The notes beneath the pieces were generated by a model, which made no database searches, had not been told where the DNA came from, and worked only from the letters and a program-made list of their open reading frames with translations. 64,000 nt of DNA from JBAZUK01 sp041661445 (lineage in GTDB: Bacteria; Chlamydiota; Chlamydiia; Chlamydiales; SM23-39): assembly GCA_041661445.1 (NCBI GenBank), contig JBAZUK010000001.1, forward strand, positions 626,898 to 690,897, given 5' to 3'. Positions 62,255 to 64,000 of the stretch are shown here, piece after piece. Every line of letters begins with the position of its first letter. Position 1 is the stretch's first letter. A program made the translations under genes and the position numbers.

Positions 62255-63805
62255 ATGGCGCTCTCAGTAAATAACGGCATTCAAGTTTTTCCAAATAAAG
62301 GGCTTGAATGGACTCAAGTTTCTCCAAATACAAGTCTTAAATGGTCTGAAGCGACCCAGGAAACTCAAATAGGCTCGTTTAATAATTTGTCTTCAGATGT
62401 TGCTGCTAGGGTTTTTCATCAATATTTAAACCAAAATGCAAAAGAAGTTCCAATTGGTGTTTGTAGGATGTGGGAAGGTTTACGAAATGATTTTTCACAT
62501 TGCGTCCAAAGAACTAAACTCTTGGTAGAGTTTTTTCCTGAAGTTGTCACCTCAGAAGTTTTAAAGATGAGAGAAAATGCAAGAGAGACGTTCTTTAAAA
62601 ATAACTTTATTAACCCTCTGAGCGAAGTTAGCGATTCTGATTCTTCTTCTAATAATTGCAGATTGCTCGAATGCTTGATAACAGATGAAGAGGCTTCAGA
62701 GATTTTGAATAAGTTAAAAGGAAGACCTTTAAGTGAAATTCAAGAAACTAAGGAAAAAATAAATAAAATCAATAAAGATTGGCTCGAAAAGGCATGGCTT
62801 ATTTCTTTTAAAAACTTGATAGATATTATCAGAAGATATGAGGATGGAGAGGAGTTCTTAAAAGCATTAAATAAGACCCATCCTTTTAGAGATGCTGGTA
62901 CAGTCATTGAAATAAAATTTTGGGTTCTTTCTCAAAAAATTAAGAAAATGGCTTTACGTGGTATACGTGATATACGTGGTAATGAATTTTTAACATCCCT
63001 TGATTACAATGACACAAAGATCTCGAAAATAAAAAAAATGCAGCAATGGTTATCTGATACAAATTTGGTGTATTTATTTAAATACTTTTTAATTTACGCA
63101 GATTTAGACGCACAGATGAAATTACATCTCCCCGAAAATACAAATTTTATTCAAGGTGTTTCAGATGATAATTTACATAATGTAGCTGAAAGTTTACGAA
63201 CTTGGCTAAAAGATAAAGATAATCAGGAATTTTTAAATAGTATAAGTATATTAAGCATTTCAAGAACGGTTTTTTTTGATCATGGGCTTACAGAATTACC
63301 TCCTGAAATAGGCCAATTAAAAAATCTTAAAAAATTACTTCTTGATGAAAACGAGCTAATAACCCTTCCTCCTGAAATTGGCAGATTGAAAAAACTTCAA
63401 AGATTATCTGTTTGTGAAAATCGATTAACAGCACTTCCTCCTGAAATAGGCCAATTAAAAAATCTTAAACTATTAAGTCTTACTAAAAACAAGCTAATAA
63501 CTCTTCCTCCTGAAATGGACCAATTGAAAAAACTTCAAAGGTTAAGAGTTCCTAACAATCCATTAACAACTATTCCTCCTGAAATATGTTTATTGCCGGA
63601 TCTTGAATGTTTTGAATATTCTGAAGAAACACTAAAAACTTTTCCTCCTGAATTAGAAAAATTTAGAGGTGTTACGAGAAGAGAAGAGATAAATCATAGA
63701 AGTTGGGATATAAAAAGAATTGCTTTGATTGCTATTGGATGTGCAATACCTCTCGGATATTTTTTAGCAAGCCGGTATAACAGAAAAACTGAAGATGCAG
63801 TATAA
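62255..63805 (+). CDS. F-box-like/LRR protein with C-terminal membrane anchor, copy 2
   Basis: The 516-residue protein shares its plan with copy 1: an N-terminal stretch with the repeated FPNKGLEWTQ / NTSLKWSEA phrases, an F-box-like motif at about 44-80 (NNLSSDVAARVFHQYL, then PIGVCRMWEGL), a helical region with IEIKFWVLSQKIKKM also present in copy 1, and LRRs from about residue 346 (ELPPEIGQLKNLKKLLL, ALPPEIGQLKNLKLLSL). It ends in one membrane segment (about 487-505) and a short basic tail. A candidate effector anchored on a host or inclusion membrane. Confidence 0.78.
   Translation: MALSVNNGIQVFPNKGLEWTQVSPNTSLKWSEATQETQIGSFNNLSSDVAARVFHQYLNQNAKEVPIGVCRMWEGLRNDFSHCVQRTKLLVEFFPEVVTSEVLKMRENARETFFKNNFINPLSEVSDSDSSSNNCRLLECLITDEEASEILNKLKGRPLSEIQETKEKINKINKDWLEKAWLISFKNLIDIIRRYEDGEEFLKALNKTHPFRDAGTVIEIKFWVLSQKIKKMALRGIRDIRGNEFLTSLDYNDTKISKIKKMQQWLSDTNLVYLFKYFLIYADLDAQMKLHLPENTNFIQGVSDDNLHNVAESLRTWLKDKDNQEFLNSISILSISRTVFFDHGLTELPPEIGQLKNLKKLLLDENELITLPPEIGRLKKLQRLSVCENRLTALPPEIGQLKNLKLLSLTKNKLITLPPEMDQLKKLQRLRVPNNPLTTIPPEICLLPDLECFEYSEETLKTFPPELEKFRGVTRREEINHRSWDIKRIALIAIGCAIPLGYFLASRYNRKTEDAV
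63290..63655 (+). repeat. 69-bp tandem repeats encoding the LRRs of copy 2
   Basis: Five units of about 69 bp recur, each containing CTTCCTCCTGAAAT-type sequence and encoding one 23-residue LRR. Related but more diverged units are in copy 1 (about 58857-59240). Such repeats can expand, contract or recombine. Confidence 0.8.
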
Positions 63806-63860
63806 ATTATGCGCTGCTTTAAGAGATCTTATAAAAGAATTTGTAAAATAAAGGATAATC

Positions 63861-64000
63861 ATGACGCCCTCAATAAATAATGGTATACAAGTTTTTCCAA
63901 ATAAAGGCCTTGAATGGGATCAAGTTTCTCCAAAAACAAACCTTAAATGGTCTGAAGCGACCCAGGAAACTCAAATCGGCTCATTTAATAATTTGTCTTC
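63861..64000 (+). CDS. F-box-like/LRR protein, copy 3, 5' end only
   Basis: The first 46 codons before the window ends. They align without gaps to the first 140 bases of copy 2: MTPSINNGIQVFPNKGLEW against MALSVNNGIQVFPNKGLEW, and ATQETQIGSFNNLSS is identical. AAAGGA precedes the ATG, as in copy 2, and the gene starts 55 nt after the copy 2 stop, so the array continues beyond the right edge. Confidence 0.85.
   Translation, partial: MTPSINNGIQVFPNKGLEWDQVSPKTNLKWSEATQETQIGSFNNLS

Noticed and set aside
63290..63655. Regular repeats as a CRISPR array
   Set aside because: They are in-frame codons for leucine-rich repeats, with no unique spacers and no cas genes.
1..64000. Insertion sequences, prophage, integrase or tRNA-flanked island
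   Set aside because: No transposase, integrase or phage structural gene was seen; the only tRNA has no duplicated 3' end nearby.

Overview
The window looks like a chromosomal stretch from a Chlamydia-related bacterium (phylum Chlamydiota, probably an amoeba- or arthropod-associated 'environmental' lineage; family not determined). The evidence is gene content and order: ompH-bamA-recR against fabH-fabD-fabG-acpP, a cyclic-nucleotide-binding gene next to a HEAT-fused translocase-like protein (as CT235/CT234), trxB-(OMP)-acpS-PIN/TRAM, an Slc1-type secretion chaperone, ssb-pepA, dcd/ruvB/SpoIID, paired CNNM-CBS genes, and a NifS-like/PP2C pair. CT numbers are recalled from Chlamydia trachomatis and were not searched. 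The DNA is strongly AT-rich, with long A and T runs.

Layout. 1-6.7 kb: outer-membrane biogenesis (ompH, bamA), recR and the fatty-acid block. 6.8-12 kb: accessory region with an MFS carrier, an M48-type metalloprotease, its decayed tandem copy and an ankyrin-type tail-anchored protein. 12-16.7 kb: three-gene signalling/transport operon. 16.8-28 kb: mostly housekeeping (trxB, acpS, rlmH, lgt, ssb, pepA, an RluD-type synthase, a heptosyltransferase-like gene), plus a secreted Asp-box propeller and a 39-residue lipoprotein. 28-31 kb: a large Inc-like hypothetical. 31-38.5 kb: mazG, SRP RNA, SpoIID, ruvB, dcd, a DivIC/FtsB-like gene, two CNNM proteins and a small tail-anchored protein. 38.6-46.2 kb: an RHS/YD-repeat locus followed by four tandem lipoprotein paralogues. 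46.2-57.5 kb: cysteine desulfurase, PP2C, CPBP protease, lipoprotein, SPFH protein, slc1, a eukaryote-type kinase, exbB/exbD, trmB, tRNA-Pro, pgi and a DUF4239-like protein. 57.9-64 kb: an F-box/LRR array interrupted by an alpha-solenoid protein and running off the window edge.

How it fits together. The housekeeping blocks serve envelope assembly (BamA, OmpH, Lgt, SpoIID, FtsB-like, ExbBD), lipid synthesis and DNA repair. The accessory genes look like a host-interaction and competition repertoire: type III secretion chaperone, myristoylation-motif kinase, F-box/LRR proteins, tail-anchored ankyrin proteins and an Inc-like protein. The strongest candidate for an undescribed system is the RHS locus. 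It has an exported YD-repeat shell, a C-terminal domain with a CFSEG motif resembling a Ser-hydrolase elbow, and directly downstream four overlapping lipoprotein genes in an alternating A-B-A-B pattern that could be immunity proteins. The shell is interrupted by a single in-frame TAA at what should be the Tyr of a YD motif.
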